Assembly: GCA_002104905.1 (NCBI GenBank)
Contig: MCFE01000118.1
Location: 1-64,000 of the forward strand
DNA: 64,000 nucleotides
Direction of reading: 5' to 3'
Source: Basidiobolus meristosporus CBS 931.73
Taxonomy: Eukaryota > Basidiobolomycota > Basidiobolomycetes > Basidiobolales > Basidiobolaceae
Position 1 is the stretch's first letter. Each line of letters starts with the position of its first letter. The position numbers and the translations under genes are program-made. The notes beneath the pieces were generated by a model that was given only the letters and a program-made list of their open reading frames with translations, did not search any database and was not told the origin of the DNA. This document shows, piece by piece, positions 9,906 to 22,976 of the stretch.

Positions 9906-12705
9906 TTCCGCTCTGGCTTGTCTTGTCGAATCTTGGTGACTCTGTTACTGCTCAGCTACTAATTGCTCTCGACAAGCAATGTTTTCGTCTAGCATTGGCC
10001 TCGCAACCAACGTTTGGTCTGATCGTTCTATACGCCATCAAGACTAATCCAATCCTCAGGCTGGAGAGCTCCTGTTTGACTGGATTGGTTACTTGGATCT
10101 AGCTTATCACCACAACACTACACATGATTGAATCGTCTCAAGTAACAGGTCACTTCTTGGTCATAATTACATAGGAAAGATATAATTAACCACCCTCTAC
10201 CATCCATTTGACGGCCATTTCGGGTCGCTGAAAAATAATCCCTGAAAAGAAGAATTCTAGTACTGGCTAGTGTTGACAAGATCTGTGTCGATCGAACCAC
10301 CGTATACTCTCCTAGTACTCGCATTATAAAGGGCCCGCACGAGCTGTTAATGCACTGCGTTTTATGAGCTGGTAGTCATTAGATTCTCACTACCTTTCGC
10401 AAACATAGCTTGTGGCCAGTCACCCCTTGACATATCGTTGATTGAAGGTAGACGCGAGCCTTGCTTTGCTTCAAATCCATTCGCCATTGTGTTGCTGACT
10501 AATCCAAACAATGAAAGTTTCAGGGATGGCCAATAACCAGTATCTATATACTGAGTTGGAGCAAACATGTATTTGGGAGTGGCTAGCAACCTATGGCAAT
10601 GAAAATGTTTCGATTAACGTGACACAACACAATACCAAAGCATTATCACATGTTTGCTATCTCCCAACGGCTCGCTCTAATGTGGGGGGGAGGGCTATCA
10701 AAGTACTCACCAGTATCGAAATCCAGTCCATGTCAAGCCAGTGACTTTATTCTTTGACATTCTTGAGCAGCAGTGGCAATTTATTTAGTGACAATGGGGT
10801 TTACATGGAAAAAGTCCCCGATTTCCCAGGGTCCGGTTAGTAACATTAGCCCCATTAGATTAGGCTGGCTTAGCCTGACATAGGGATCTATTCCTCGGTG
10901 AGTGGGCTTCAGCGATCGAGGTTCTTGATCAGAATTTACGATACACCTACAATGCTTTTGAAACAAGCATCTGCTTGACCGAGTTACTGTAACAAAGATT
11001 CATTCGAATTCCCTGAAAGTTGAACCACCTCCCTTATATGACTATATAACTAAGAGACACTGCCTAATGTGACCACTTTGCAACTTCGTTGTCAAAATGA
11101 AGTCTGCGTTTTTGTAGCATAGCCGGAAGAGATTTAGATGATACGTGGGCACGATTTTGGGGCCTTTTCCTGCCTTGTAGCTCCCAGTAGGATGGAGAAA
11201 AGACGAAGAAACCAACCCTGTCCAATCACCCTGGTTTACCCCACTTAGAGGCGAGGGCAGGCTCTCATCACTACGTACACTTCAATCTACAGTGCGCGAT
11301 TCACCGCAACTCCCCATACTCAAGTGCGCCACCCCAGGTTGAAACACCAATAACCCGGTCTTGGTGACTCCCATCATGTCAGGTTTGGCTTGTTTCGGCT
11401 CACTGGTCCAGGTTCCGGAGATTGTAGAATTCATGAGCCATCTGATCCATGAGTAAATGGATTTTAATAACAATGGCACCCATGTCTGAAAGTGGATATC
11501 ATTTCCCCACGGTAACCCCATTTATGGCAGGAAAAACAATTGGAAACCGCCTATTGATGGGCTTTGTAACATTGCCCATTTCGTAACATCCATACGGCAT
11601 CCAGCGAGATCGCCTTTTAAGATAGATGATAGCGAAGTATCGAGCGACAGCAAACCAACCCTAGCAGGATACCCAGCACAATTCCGTTGAATGCACAAGC
11701 CCACGATGGACACGTGAATGGCAAGAGCTGTGCACGACATGCTGGTATTCTCCCAGACGCCACCTTCATGGGACCACCAAATCCAACTGTTGATCATCAG
11801 GCCCCGTTGCCTCGCCTTCCGGAACAATCCATAGCAATCGGCTATCCGAGCAGCCATCCATACTGACACACGGGGTGTCTCCGCTGAAACATGGAGCTCA
11901 GATTGGCTGGTGTGACAAGCGGGATGATAGTCCATGTTTTAGCATGACTCGCAGGGACTCTTGTCAATGACCATGGGAAGCCACAAATGTATAGGATCTG
12001 CAACCTTCATTTACACCATGTACAGCCCATCCCAGAAACCTCGATGCCAATGATTTTCCCATCATTGGCCAACCACGCTCATTGTCTGAGATCACTGCCT
12101 GGCGGGTTGAGTCATCCTAAAACTGACAACCGGTTTCAACAAGGTGACCACCACCATATCATCCGCACTAGGGAATCCATGGCTCATCCCGCTTCGACGG
12201 AATTCCCATTTCGATTAATTAATTTCGAAATGGGACGAGAATGCCTGGCGGTTCGACGTCGTCCATGGCCATATTTATCGCTGTCAACAAAAGCCGCATT
12301 GTTGGTAGCGCGCACCAATACCCAAATCTAACCCCTTTCCACCACGAGTTTCCATATTTGTAGCCTTTCCATCCGAACAGCATCCGTTTAAGAAGATTTT
12401 GTTTACTCTATTGTGATGCAGTGATTTTTGTAATATCGTGTATGATTAGTATACATACCTACAATGAAAGCAAAATGAAGAATCCAAAAATAACAGGAAA
12501 GTGGCATTGAGTTGCAAATTTTACATGCAAAAATCGAAGATCAAAGTAAAGCAATATCAAACTAACGAATATACTTCATCCGGCAATATAACTAAGGTGG
12601 CGAACAAAATCAAAACTAAACCCGACCAAATTAAAAATGTCTATAGTTCAAACCGACTTGGCATGATGTATGTACGAAATAATTGACTTGCGCTTCATAC
12701 GCGCT
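9906..12705. other. Intergenic, no gene recognised
   Basis: 2.8 kb with several unsupported frames (for example 11522-11935 minus, 137 codons) that match no family and overlap frames on the other strand. It contains the 30-bp palindrome at 12205-12234. The last 300 bases are AT-rich and probably include the 3' UTR of the MADS gene. Confidence 0.45.
12205..12234. repeat. Perfect inverted repeat, 10-bp arms
   Basis: cccatttcga and tcgaaatggg flank the 10-base spacer ttaattaatt, which is itself nearly palindromic. It could be a cruciform-forming or dimeric protein-binding site. No gene is adjacent on either side. Confidence 0.6.
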
Positions 12706-13753
12706 TTACTTCTTATCTCCCTGAGGGTACTGAGGAACCTTGCCAAGGTTTGCGTTGCCGCTCCAATAGTTGTTGGATTGCATGTACTGGTTGGCTTGGG
12801 CCGCGTAGGGGTTCATGGCCTGTTGTTGGTTGTATTGCGAATACTGTCCTGGATTCATGTAATTGCCGGAATTCAGGCTACCAGCGTTGAGAGGCATCTG
12901 GGATTGTAGCTGGCTTGGCATAGAGTTGGCCATCTGGCCTGGCATCTGACTGGACATCTGGCCCGATAGCTGGCTCGACATCTGTGGTGTCATCTGGGCT
13001 GGCATCTGGCTGGGAATACCACCATATTGCTGACCGTAGTTCAACCCGGCAAGAGCAGCATTGTATTGGGAAGACTGCTTTCTATCGTCGCCGTAGATGG
13101 CGTCAGCGTTCTGATCCACTGCGGGATTGGCATCACCCCCGTAGACGTTGGAAGGCTGAGGAGTACGTGGTTGTGCTGGCTGCTTTATAGCAAATCGTTA
13201 GTGGAAAGGCCATGGAACTGGGGTATGTTCAAAGAAACACTTACAGAGGCTGTGGTATTCTCCTTGGATTGCGCAGGATCGGGCGCGTTGAGGCACGATT
13301 GAATAAGGTTTTTGCCTTCCGGTTGGGTAACAAGAGGCTGTAGCTTGGGGGTAGTGAAGGTATATACAAGACCAGTTTCGGACACAACGAGGAGTAAAAC
13401 CTGGGTGCCGGTCAATGTACTAAGCTCGTACGCCTAAATAGGTGTGCGTTAGTTGGAAACCCAAATGGGTAGCAAACGCCAAGACCCGTTACCTTCTTCA
13501 TAATACCGGCCTTACGCTTGCTGAATGTAATGTGACGACGGCTCTTGTCTTCGATGTACTCGATTTTGATCTTACGACGGCCCGCTCTTTTTTGGTTTTT
13601 GGGGGTGGCCTCATCGGAGTCTATGTCATCGTCCTCTTCAAACTCACGCTTAGACCCGAGTTGCTCGGCCTTTGGTGTAATGGGAGACACTCCACTGTTG
13701 TTGAATGCTCTGTTCACGGTGTTGTTCATTGTGTTGGTAGCGAGATTGTTCAT
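12706..13753 (-). CDS. MADS-box transcription factor, Mcm1/SRF type
   Basis: Three exons (13753-13493, 13433-13245, 13182-12706) with introns of 59 and 62 bp give 308 residues. The frame upstream begins at a GTG, so the ATG at 13753 is used. An acidic segment (EFEEDDDIDSDEA) precedes the MADS domain. This has the SRF-type core RRKIKIEYIEDKSRRHITFS, then KRKAGIMKK at the end of exon 1; AYELSTLTGTQVLLLVVSE begins exon 2. The intron therefore splits the MADS box between KK and AYEL. TGLVYTFTTPKLQPLV and the SAM-like LIQSCLNAPD follow, as in Mcm1, Umc1 and Rlm1 relatives. Exon 3 encodes a Gln/Met/Ser/Pro-rich tail with many SQM/PQM/GQM steps, probably an activation or condensate-forming region. 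Mcm1-type factors bind CArG-like boxes and control mating, cell-cycle and wall genes. Confidence 0.92.
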
Positions 13754-16700
13754 CACCTGGATTTTGCAAAGCACAATTGTCTCTAAAGTCCCGAAACAGT
13801 GATTATAGTTTTGTAGTAAGGAACCAAATAGGGAGAGGGAATCTTAAAATATCTGATTAACAGGGTTCCTAATCAAGGTCTACGTGGATAGAGGGGTAGG
13901 TGTGAAAAACGAAAGGTAGGCCAAACTGCGTGGCAAATTGGAGGATAACCAAATTGGAAATGGTCCTTTTATGTAGTTTTATATCAAGATTGGACTCTGT
14001 TCGAAAACATTACCAAATGGCCATTGGACATCAGCATCCGTCTTTGGACCCCACTCTAATGACTGAGCAAGCGATAAGGCCGGCCATTGGTTGGGAACGC
14101 ATCAATAGGAAGTATCCATTTAACCTAATCGTCGAGTCTTATTACGTTACCCGTTTTGTTTCCCTTATTCTCTTTGCCTTTTCTTTTCTTCTCCCATAGG
14201 TCGCTTGGATTGGACGTGATCACTCCCTCATGCTTGATTGAAAACACGACTAATTTAAATCCTAGTAATCAGCATTCCCTATTTTAATGTAGGGCCGCGA
14301 TATATATATATATGGAGAAATGACTTCGTTGCAGCTTAGCGTGTGATATCCGGTATTGGCAAGGAATGGGAGCATCGCCCAATGGTTTTCCAGAAATCCT
14401 ACTTTATAAATCTATTTTAAATCTGCCTCTTCCATGGGTCATGGGTGGAATTCTTTCCAAAGGAGATCAACTGATTATATAGACAATCTAGGCCATGTCA
14501 GGACGCCACCAATTGGTCACGGACGCGTGGGTCGAAATCGAACTTCGCGCGTCGCCCCTCCGCATTACTCGTCACCGATTGAGGGCGGTGTTCGCCTGGG
14601 AAATTGTTTTCCAGCGACCGCAAGGAGTAACATGACAAATCTGTGCACCGTGGACGTCCGCTTCGCTCGTACGCTCATCGCTGCTAAACTGCGAAAATCC
14701 GAAGATTTCGTTTGTGGCAGATTTGACTAGGATGTATCAAACTGCGTACAGGTGATCGCTTAACAAGGTTAGGTCTGTTCCCAAATTGTTCCATATTGTA
14801 GGGATTTTTTTGGATCCCACCGAGCCGCCATTTGAGTGGTTTCGGCGCGGTGTTTTGGGAAATCAAGCAAGCACAGGCATTTTCCAGATTGTGCTCGGGT
14901 GGTGACTCTGTCCACGGGTGCGATGGCGGTGGAATCGGCCCCTATATCAATTATATGTATCGTTACATGACAACACACTGCCCGGCGTGATTGGCTGGGC
15001 CTGCCTAATGGCTTTGGGTGCTTGTGTGCGGATATTGGTGCTACGCCGATGGCAAATAGAATTCGCCTGTCGGGCAGGCTCACTGGGAGATCGATTGGCA
15101 GGGAATGTTCTGCGGTTCTGTAGGAGTGGGTGTTGGAAAAGATTTTCGCTCTGCAAAACATTGGGAATGTTTTGGATCACAGCTCAGAACCAGATATCAG
15201 CGAGATTTCTCCGAGCACGTCACGTGATGCGGTGGAAGCGCCAGCGAATCTGGGTTGGCCGGTTGAACAATACTGCCATCATGTTCCAAGTTAAACGTTC
15301 AGGCTAATTGATTCATGGGGTGCTGCCCACACATTCACGAGATGACTAATTCCTGCGTTGCCACCCGGGATTCTGCAACAACGCGATCATATCTGGCATC
15401 CACAGCGATGTTGCGATGGTTTCGTACATGATGTGCCCACTGCCATATATGTTGCGGACTTGAGTCAAGGCAAATGACCCGCGAGATCTACAAACGATCA
15501 TGATGTCACATATCCAGAGTGCAAGGAATACTTTAAACTCATTATAGTAATCCAGTGCTTGTTCGGGGATTTTTGGACGAAAGGATGTAGCGCGTTTCTC
15601 GATAATCCTTCTAAACCCATGGCCCAAAAGCGATTCATCTGTTTTGGGGTTGGGCGACTAGTTACAACGATTGTTGTCACCATGCTGCCATTTTCGTGTA
15701 TCTCTTATGGTATGGACTTCAATGGATGGGAATCCTGCACATCGGTAACTGGTCATATATAGTATGTAGCAGATTGTCTTCTGATCAGTGCTCATCAAGC
15801 GAAGCCATTGGTATCAACTTGATATAGAGCAACCTTGCCTATTTATATCGGCCACATTCGTGCCAAAACGTGTTGAGGCGAACCCTAAATATAATTAAGG
15901 TCATGGCAGAGAGGCGAGTTGCGCCCCTACGGCTGCTCAGTATTCTGATGACAGATACACACTTGGGCCAATATCTGCATTCGGGTCAGGTGTTATGAAG
16001 ACTAGCCTCCTCAACAGTGCCGGCACATAGCTTGCCGGGGACCGTAAGATCTGATCGGAGCCTTATATGGTTCTTGAGGTCAAGACAACAACGGCGATGC
16101 TATGGTGTTTCCCAAGCAATACCGGCTCCGGACAGTGGCTGATGCTCTTCATGCTTTACAATTTAAATTTTATTAGGGCATTGCCTAATATATTGATTGG
16201 CCGGTCCTCTATATTCATACCGAGCGTCATATGAGCCCTTCTACAAATATACACTGCATTGTACGGTAACCTGTTATTGGTGAAACGTGTTGGCGAGCAG
16301 AGTTGGTATTGTCAAGCGGTGACGGGGTTGGGTAAGAAAACGGGGGGGGGTTGGACGATGATTTGGTGTGGTTAGGCTGCAAACTCTGCTGGCCAGAGAT
16401 GCTACTGATTGATTCTATATGATCTGTTGCATTTCTTTGCCTCTCAAACTCGTTGGTGACATTGCATCACCAGGATACTTAGATCTCTAGAGATGGCGGC
16501 TTTCGAGCGTCAAGTGTGACACACCCACAATACCTGATGTTTTCCACGCTCTGGTTGATGGACGACTGCTGTGATTATCTGGGTATCTCGCTAAATCTTA
16601 GATGACTGCCCGTTGAGCTACTATCCAGAGGTCGTTTCATCCTTGTCTATCATGATTGGCATCAAGGCTGGATGTTCTGAATTGCGCTATGTATCTTCAA

Positions 16701-16969
16701 GTGGAGGCTCTGAACCTATCAGTTGACCAGTAGACTAATTGTCCGGTGTTGATCAAACTGCCCAACTGATCCGTTTCGGAACGAGTGAGGAACTGAATTG
16801 TTCTGAAACTTCGATTTTCTGGATTCCATTTATATGGAGGTTGGGCATGTGTGGTGCTGGGCGTCATCGCATCTCACAAGAATCTCCCGTCGGGAGAGAA
16901 TGTTCGTTTGGTTGATTCGTTGTTTCTCTAGCTATTCCGGAGGAAAACTATGGTCTTTGTCGGACTACT
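13754..16969. other. Intergenic, no gene recognised
   Basis: 3.2 kb containing a short TA run near 14301-14314, a G-tract at 16342-16350, and overlapping frames of 60-130 codons with no family match. The first 200 bases are probably the MADS gene promoter. A TTTGCAAAATCCAG just upstream of its ATG could be a 5' UTR splice acceptor. Confidence 0.45.
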
Positions 16970-18663
16970 ATGTTCAACAAGATTTTCTTCCAGCCTTGTT
17001 GGTTAATATTCTATGTGATCCTTACCCTATCGAGCATCCCGGTGAGAGCCGACTGGTGTCTGCCATTAAGCGGTATATTCTTGCTCGTCCTGGTCTTGAT
17101 GGTATGCTTACGTACTTATCGGGTATCGTTGACTTTAGGTTCGAAGGCATGCGGGCAGTGGGCCGGTTTCTCTATATTTAAGCATGGAGAGTTCAACAAT
17201 GGCAGTCGGGTTAATGTGTCCAGTTTTGATCAGACAATCATGGACACGATTCAAGGGCCTAGAGAGATCTCAAAATTCCAAAGCCATTTCCAATGTCCAG
17301 GCTACACCGGTGTAGGGCAGCGTTACAAGCAGAGTATCATTTGCGCTGCAATGATAGCTTCAGAAACAAACCGTGCCTCATGCATCCGGGGATCGAGTGT
17401 GCCTCCCCTTTGTAAAAAGACCTGCCTCAACTATTACGAAAGTGTCCGTAAAATACTGATGGATACTTACGTGTGCCTAAAGGCCGGTGTTGATCGAGAA
17501 AGTTTGCTACTGCCTCTGCTAAAGAGGTGTAACCATTATCCTTTCAACGGGGTTGAAGGGCACTGTATAGACGGGGATGCAAACGAGCCACATTCCTGTG
17601 GTAAGATCCAACAGCGATGTCATATTGATTGTTGCTTCATTGACACCCGTGTTTCGTAGGGTACACCACCAAAAACGAGATCTGCAAGAATTGTTCAGCC
17701 AATTCGACATTGTGTGTCGGTGCCACCAAGGTCTCGAATCCCGCTCCCAGAGATCCATTTCTTTTCAACACCACTTACACCCCAACATCCACCATCGCGT
17801 CCACAACAACGCCAAAGAATTCAACGACGATGACGCCCCTGGTGTCAACAACCACAGTGAATTCCTTGAAGTCATCGCCCACAAAGAGGGTCGACAGCAC
17901 AGGTCAGAATGCTCCCACCAGTATACCTCACAACAAGGCCGAGCGTTCAGTAAACATGAACCATGCACAAACCTATACTCAGGTGAATCGTATACTTCTG
18001 ACAGGTGTTGCGATCACTTGCTCGCTTCTGGGCATTACCGTATTGGCATTGTGTATTTTCTGCTGCTGTTCACCATGTCCCGCCTTCTCTCGAAAGCAGA
18101 GAAGGGGGGATTGCTTGACTGGTAAGCGGATTGTGATACATCCATTTTTTGCTCGTCGAGAAGATGAGATATTTCTGAACAGAAATGACTGGGTCGATGT
18201 TAGAGTCGTTTTTGATGACAACTGGGCCATCGGCAAGAACTTGACTACTGGGAATGCCGGGGCTTTCCCTTTGGTTTGCACCGCACTGTCCAAGTCTCGT
18301 ACACCACATGGTGTGACTGACGGAGCCATACCTCCAAGAACCACGTCGGCCAGACTCTCAGACAAACGAAATGACCACAGGCAAGGCCAGTCATCGGAGA
18401 AGCAACTATCCTTACTCTCGGAGGAAGCAGATGATCATGGCAAGCGTAGCGGCATGGAGCCTGTCCAATCCATCACTTCAAACACCAAGGTGGCCACGAC
18501 TGCTTCCCAACACAGAGATATACCAAACGAGGAGATTTCAGAAACCTTCGTGGTGTTTCCTGAAACAACGGCTGAGAATTTGGCTCAGTACAGGAAAACC
18601 GCAAAAGCCATAATGATTACGCCTCAGCAAGCAGTATACACGGAGGAGAGATCTTCATTGTAG
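16970..18663 (+). CDS. Single-pass membrane protein with Cys-rich (Frizzled-like) ectodomain and cytoplasmic SH3 domain
   Basis: Three exons (16970-17072, 17139-17600, 17660-18663), introns of 66 and 59 bp, 522 residues. A signal peptide ends near residue 26 (PVRA), followed by an ectodomain beginning DWCLPLSG/SKACGQW. A Cys-rich block follows: C-P-G-Y-T-G, IICAAMIAS, LCKKTCLNYYESV, HSCGY, EICKNC. This is reminiscent of the Frizzled-like domain found in fungal SH3 membrane proteins. A Ser/Thr/Pro linker (about 215-290) leads to a transmembrane helix at about 300-322 and a CCC palmitoylation-like stretch. The SH3 domain (about 344-400; HPFFARREDEIFLNRNDWVD, DDNWAIGKNL, GAFPL) is followed by a Ser-rich tail. 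Such proteins are thought to act as surface sensors feeding polarity or wall signalling. The first intron is a multiple of three without a stop, so naive translation would wrongly insert a hydrophobic stretch. Confidence 0.88.
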
Positions 18664-19188
18664 GGCCCCGTCCATGCGCTCTTCTACTGGGCATGTATGT
18701 CCTCTACCTCCGGGTCTTGGTGGAAATGGAGTTCGGCTCCAACAGCAAACATTACGTTCTTACGGCTCAACATGATTATACCTATTTCTTCGAGGTACAA
18801 AGCAGAATACAACGCCATTTGCATGCCAACTTTGCCCCAAAGTGTGTAGAATAAACTAAGCTCTGATTCATGCATGTTGCAATGGATGTAGGTGAAGTCA
18901 GAGTGGGTAGCGGGCTACCGTTCGGAACAAAGATGGATCAATCGGGCGTCCAACGTATGAGAAGAATGGTTTATTAGATTACACGAAGTTCGTTTCAACC
19001 TAAACATTCCAAGGTGATAGATTTCCTCCCACTGCCACTGTTCAAAGGAAGCTATCCTCATGAAGGCAGTTGCGGATGGAAAGAAAATATAGCTGAACTG
19101 GTGAGGTTGACGTTTTAAGAATGATCAGAGCGAAGTAAAATAAAGCAGAAAATAGGTTCATACAACAGACAGACTACCCCATCTGCGT
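18664..19188. other. Convergent intergenic region
   Basis: Lies between the 3' ends of the SH3 gene and PRE7. A 63-codon minus frame (18684-18875) has no support. Confidence 0.5.
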
Positions 19189-20257
19189 TTAATCCTTCTT
19201 CAATGGCACAGTTTCGATTTGAACTCCGGCGGAGGTCACCACAAATAGATCGAGGAAATCACCGGTATGGATATCACGCTCAGTAGCCGAGGTGAACGCA
19301 TCTTGTGCAAGCTTTACGGCCCTCTCTACCGGAATGTTGCGGTCGGTGACGTTCTGTTGATTCTTGAAGCCAACCTACGAACATTGCGGATTATAGCGGT
19401 TAGCCTCTGGATTTAAATACATATCGGTCTGGGCGCTGAATTACCTGGTTGTCCAAGAAAGGCTGAATCAAGGAGCTAGCGGAACCACCAGCGCGATGTG
19501 ACTCTCTTTCGTAAGAGCCCACAGGATCAAAACTGTAAACAGCACCGACACCTACACATATTGGACCCTGTTTAGCTCAAATTCAACCGAAATCGCACGA
19601 TTTTCTAGTGTTACCTTGCTCATCTAATCCTCCAAGCAAAATGAAGGTGTAATAGGGGAAGAAACGCTTGGAATAAAGAATAATGGAGACCATTTGAGCG
19701 ATGGCACCAATGGACATCTCTTTATCGTGGGCATGCTTGTACCACTACGAATGTCAAAGTTGTTCCGGATTACTATTTTATCCGCGCCAGGTGTTTGGGG
19801 TAACGGGAGCATGACTTACCTCGATTCTTTGTTTGATTCTCTTCACTAGAGCAAGGCCGTCTGCGTGGAAGCCGTTGGTGGCAATGACTACCTTGTTGGT
19901 GCTAATTGGAAGTGTGCATGTTGGTTAGATGGTTTCATATGCACGCATAAAACAGGGGTCTGTTACATTTGATAGGCCTTGGGAACGTAACGGGAGTTAA
20001 TCATATATCCCTCGCTTTGACGGGTATCAGCGGCGATGACACAATAATCTTTTCCAGCAATGGCCAAACTTGTTCTATTTACAAAAAATCAGTTGGTTAA
20101 TATGCTTCTTGTGACGCTGTGGAGCAACCTGAAGCTTCGTCATAAAATGGTGTACGTACCCTCCATTGTCAGTATATGGGGAGTATTTGTGCTCAATAGG
20201 AGCTTGAAGCGGATTGGAAATGGGGTGATTCAAAGGGTGTCCGTTGATGAATGACAT
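19189..20257 (-). CDS. PRE7: 20S proteasome subunit beta-6 (Pre7/PSMB1)
   Basis: Six exons (20257-20160, 20074-19967, 19901-19820, 19744-19615, 19551-19445, 19374-19189) with introns of 85, 65, 75, 63 and 70 bp give 236 residues, close to yeast Pre7 (241). Conserved blocks in order are: [19 protein letters not shown] near residues 26-43, [112 protein letters not shown] and a C-terminal LKKD. Beta-6 is a non-catalytic structural subunit of the beta rings. All splice junctions keep phase and fall between conserved blocks. This is the most secure gene in the window. Confidence 0.96.
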
Positions 20258-22976
20258 GGTTCTCTGAGTTTGGTATTCCTAGGGATTAGAATCTACTTCA
20301 AAAGTGCCTTAGAAGTGGTTAGAGTTGTATTCACCCTCTGAGTATTGAAAAACTGTTATGTTGGAAAAGAAATTGAACTATACACGCAATCGCCTTCGAT
20401 TTCACATCGTAACGCATCCTCAGGAAATTTTGGCTACGTAATCAAAATGGCTGATTTGATTTTGCTTTATTCTAGTTGAGAATTTAGTCGCTTTGCTTAT
20501 TTCGTGCATCATTTACGTAATGCACCTGGGCATTTAGATAATGGCCTCCAATGTGATATGAACTTTTCTATTTCAGCTATTGAAGCCTCCACCAGCTGGC
20601 AGGTCAGCAAGCAATCGCACCTAATGCTTAGCCACTCTGAATAGCCAACGAAAATAACTGTTCTCCACTCATACTATAGATGAGCATTCCACTGGTTCGA
20701 AATGCTCACGGGCGATGCAGAATCAGGGCCAACTTCAGCGGTGGAATGTACTCGGAATTATACATCTTGACCAGAATATGAAATTCCTTTGTGCTTTGTT
20801 GTTCGAAGGGTTCCAAGTAACCGAAAGTTGTGGACACAGATAGGCAAAGGAAAAAGAAAAATAAACTGCTATCCCCACCATCCAATCAGGCTATCGGTTA
20901 CTCACACACTTGGACTCTATTTCATGACCAAGGTTTATGGTGGGAACACTAGCGAACTGTACCCTTGCCAGTCTTCCCTCACCAAGAGTGGTATACAAAT
21001 ACTAGCTATGGAGCCGCTCCAGGCATATGTGCTAGCTATCATTATAGACATAATGGCTGTAGAAGTATATTCAGCGATGTACGGCCTTTTAGAGAGCTGA
21101 ATTGCCTCCTTGGAGAAACAAATTACAAATCATTGGGATCTGGATTTCCCTTGCATTATTCAACCCCATCATTGATATTGGCTATTTCCGGTTAATGCAG
21201 ACCCATGGGTGCTGTTGAAATAACCAAATTTATCGAATTCCAAGCAGAAATGCCCGTTTGCATTCTCCGAAAGAATACTCCATCCCAAGAGGGTTCATCA
21301 GCACTTACCATAACAGCATAGATAGAAATCCCAGCATCACGTCTAGATTAAATGTTAGTTGTTACCGTCAGAGTGGTACAAATGGTATTTTGCCGCTCGC
21401 TCAATACGACCCATTCTGGTGCATGTACGAGCTTAGCCACAACAGCGCGTTCCCCATCAAGGATATACTTCTTGCCTCAGCCCTGATTCACCCTCCACCA
21501 ACCTGAGCAGGTTACTCAGTGACACTGAATTCAGATGGCTTGTTGAGATACTACTTTCCATATTATTCTGCAGATGGATATCCATCACCCCATGTTGCAT
21601 CTCAAACCATCGCTATGCTTATGGAGCCTCCTCAAAAGTGAAACTTGCCTTTGGAATTGGGCCGGTGAAACAAACGAGCATAAGGCCAAAACGAATTGCA
21701 TGGAATGGAGCTTGATTACAGAGGGATTTGATGCTGGCCATTGGAGGAGAACAGGCATTGCCTGACTGAGCAGTCTTACCGCTGCTGGTAGTTGAGTTGA
21801 CTTCAGAAACTATTATTTGGTGGGATTTCAGTGTCACAGTGCGCCAACTTCAACTCGACGAACCACCTCCGCCATCAGGCCGCTGTATCGGCTGGGCTCT
21901 GGAGTAATACATGCGCAGACCTTCAGCACTCCAAGGACCCATGTGTGGTGCATTCGCTTTCCGGCAATTGCGTGTGTCTAGGGTGGTGGGCGTGTATCTG
22001 AGTAGCTGGGCATGGGAGGGGATACAAAACAAACGCAGAGTGTAGCAAGCATGTCTGGTAGCATTGCTAGCTTCGTGAATCTCTGTAATCGAATGTTAAC
22101 GTCATGCAGCAATCTGATTGATCTGCAAGAGCCAAGTTTCATCGAAGCTCTGGATGTTTCAACCTCTTCCTTATCACAGCGATATTACATAATCCAATTC
22201 CAGGGGATCAGACCAATACTTCTGGGTGATTTGGGTTGTCAGAACGGCATGGGATCCCTGTTTTAGTGAGACACGAGCTTAATCTAGCCTGATGCAAAAC
22301 AATGCAACACTTAATGGGACTCATCATGGAATAGCGGGCCATTTACCGGATTATAATCGAGGTTGTGATTAATCGTAAATACCCGTCTTCCGTGGCTGGT
22401 ATTTCGAAATCCACTCTCCTTCATGATGAGTGACTATTCTATTCTCCACCTTGGGCCAGAGATCAACGATTAATCGCTTTCCAGGATCGGTCGGGTATTT
22501 TACGATGTTCCCTTCGTAGAATTTCTACCAACGGTACAACCCAATAACCCCTCCTCAATTATCTGACACTTGTTATGTAAATTCATATATATATACATAT
22601 TCATCGATAAAGCCAATTTTTCATCCATAGTTGGCCAGAATCTTGTCTTCAAGAAACCTGATAATTGTAGTTGTTGAGTCTATTCAAACTCTGCCTCTAT
22701 TTACCATTGCTTTATTGGGTGCACGCATCAATAGTGATATTTTTGTCTTCCCCTTCGACTCTCTTGTCTCGTGGTGGTAGCGAACACGAGTAAGTTGTGC
22801 CTTTTTGTTAAGTAAAGAGACTCTACTGCTAAACCCCCCCTTTTTGAACACTTACCATCGTCAGGACAGAGTTCTATGCCTCAGATAACAGGTAAACCTC
22901 TCTTCTCTTAGAAAACCGAAATCCCTTCGAATCACAAGAAGCCCAAACTGGTTTCTTACCGCCTTTTTGTAAGAGA
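20258..22976. other. Intergenic, no gene recognised
   Basis: 2.7 kb. Frames near 20789-21195 and 21258-21506 resemble no family. The last 400 bases contain a TA-rich stretch (about 22580-22600) and pyrimidine-rich sequence, which fits the promoter and 5' UTR of the zinc-finger gene. Confidence 0.45.
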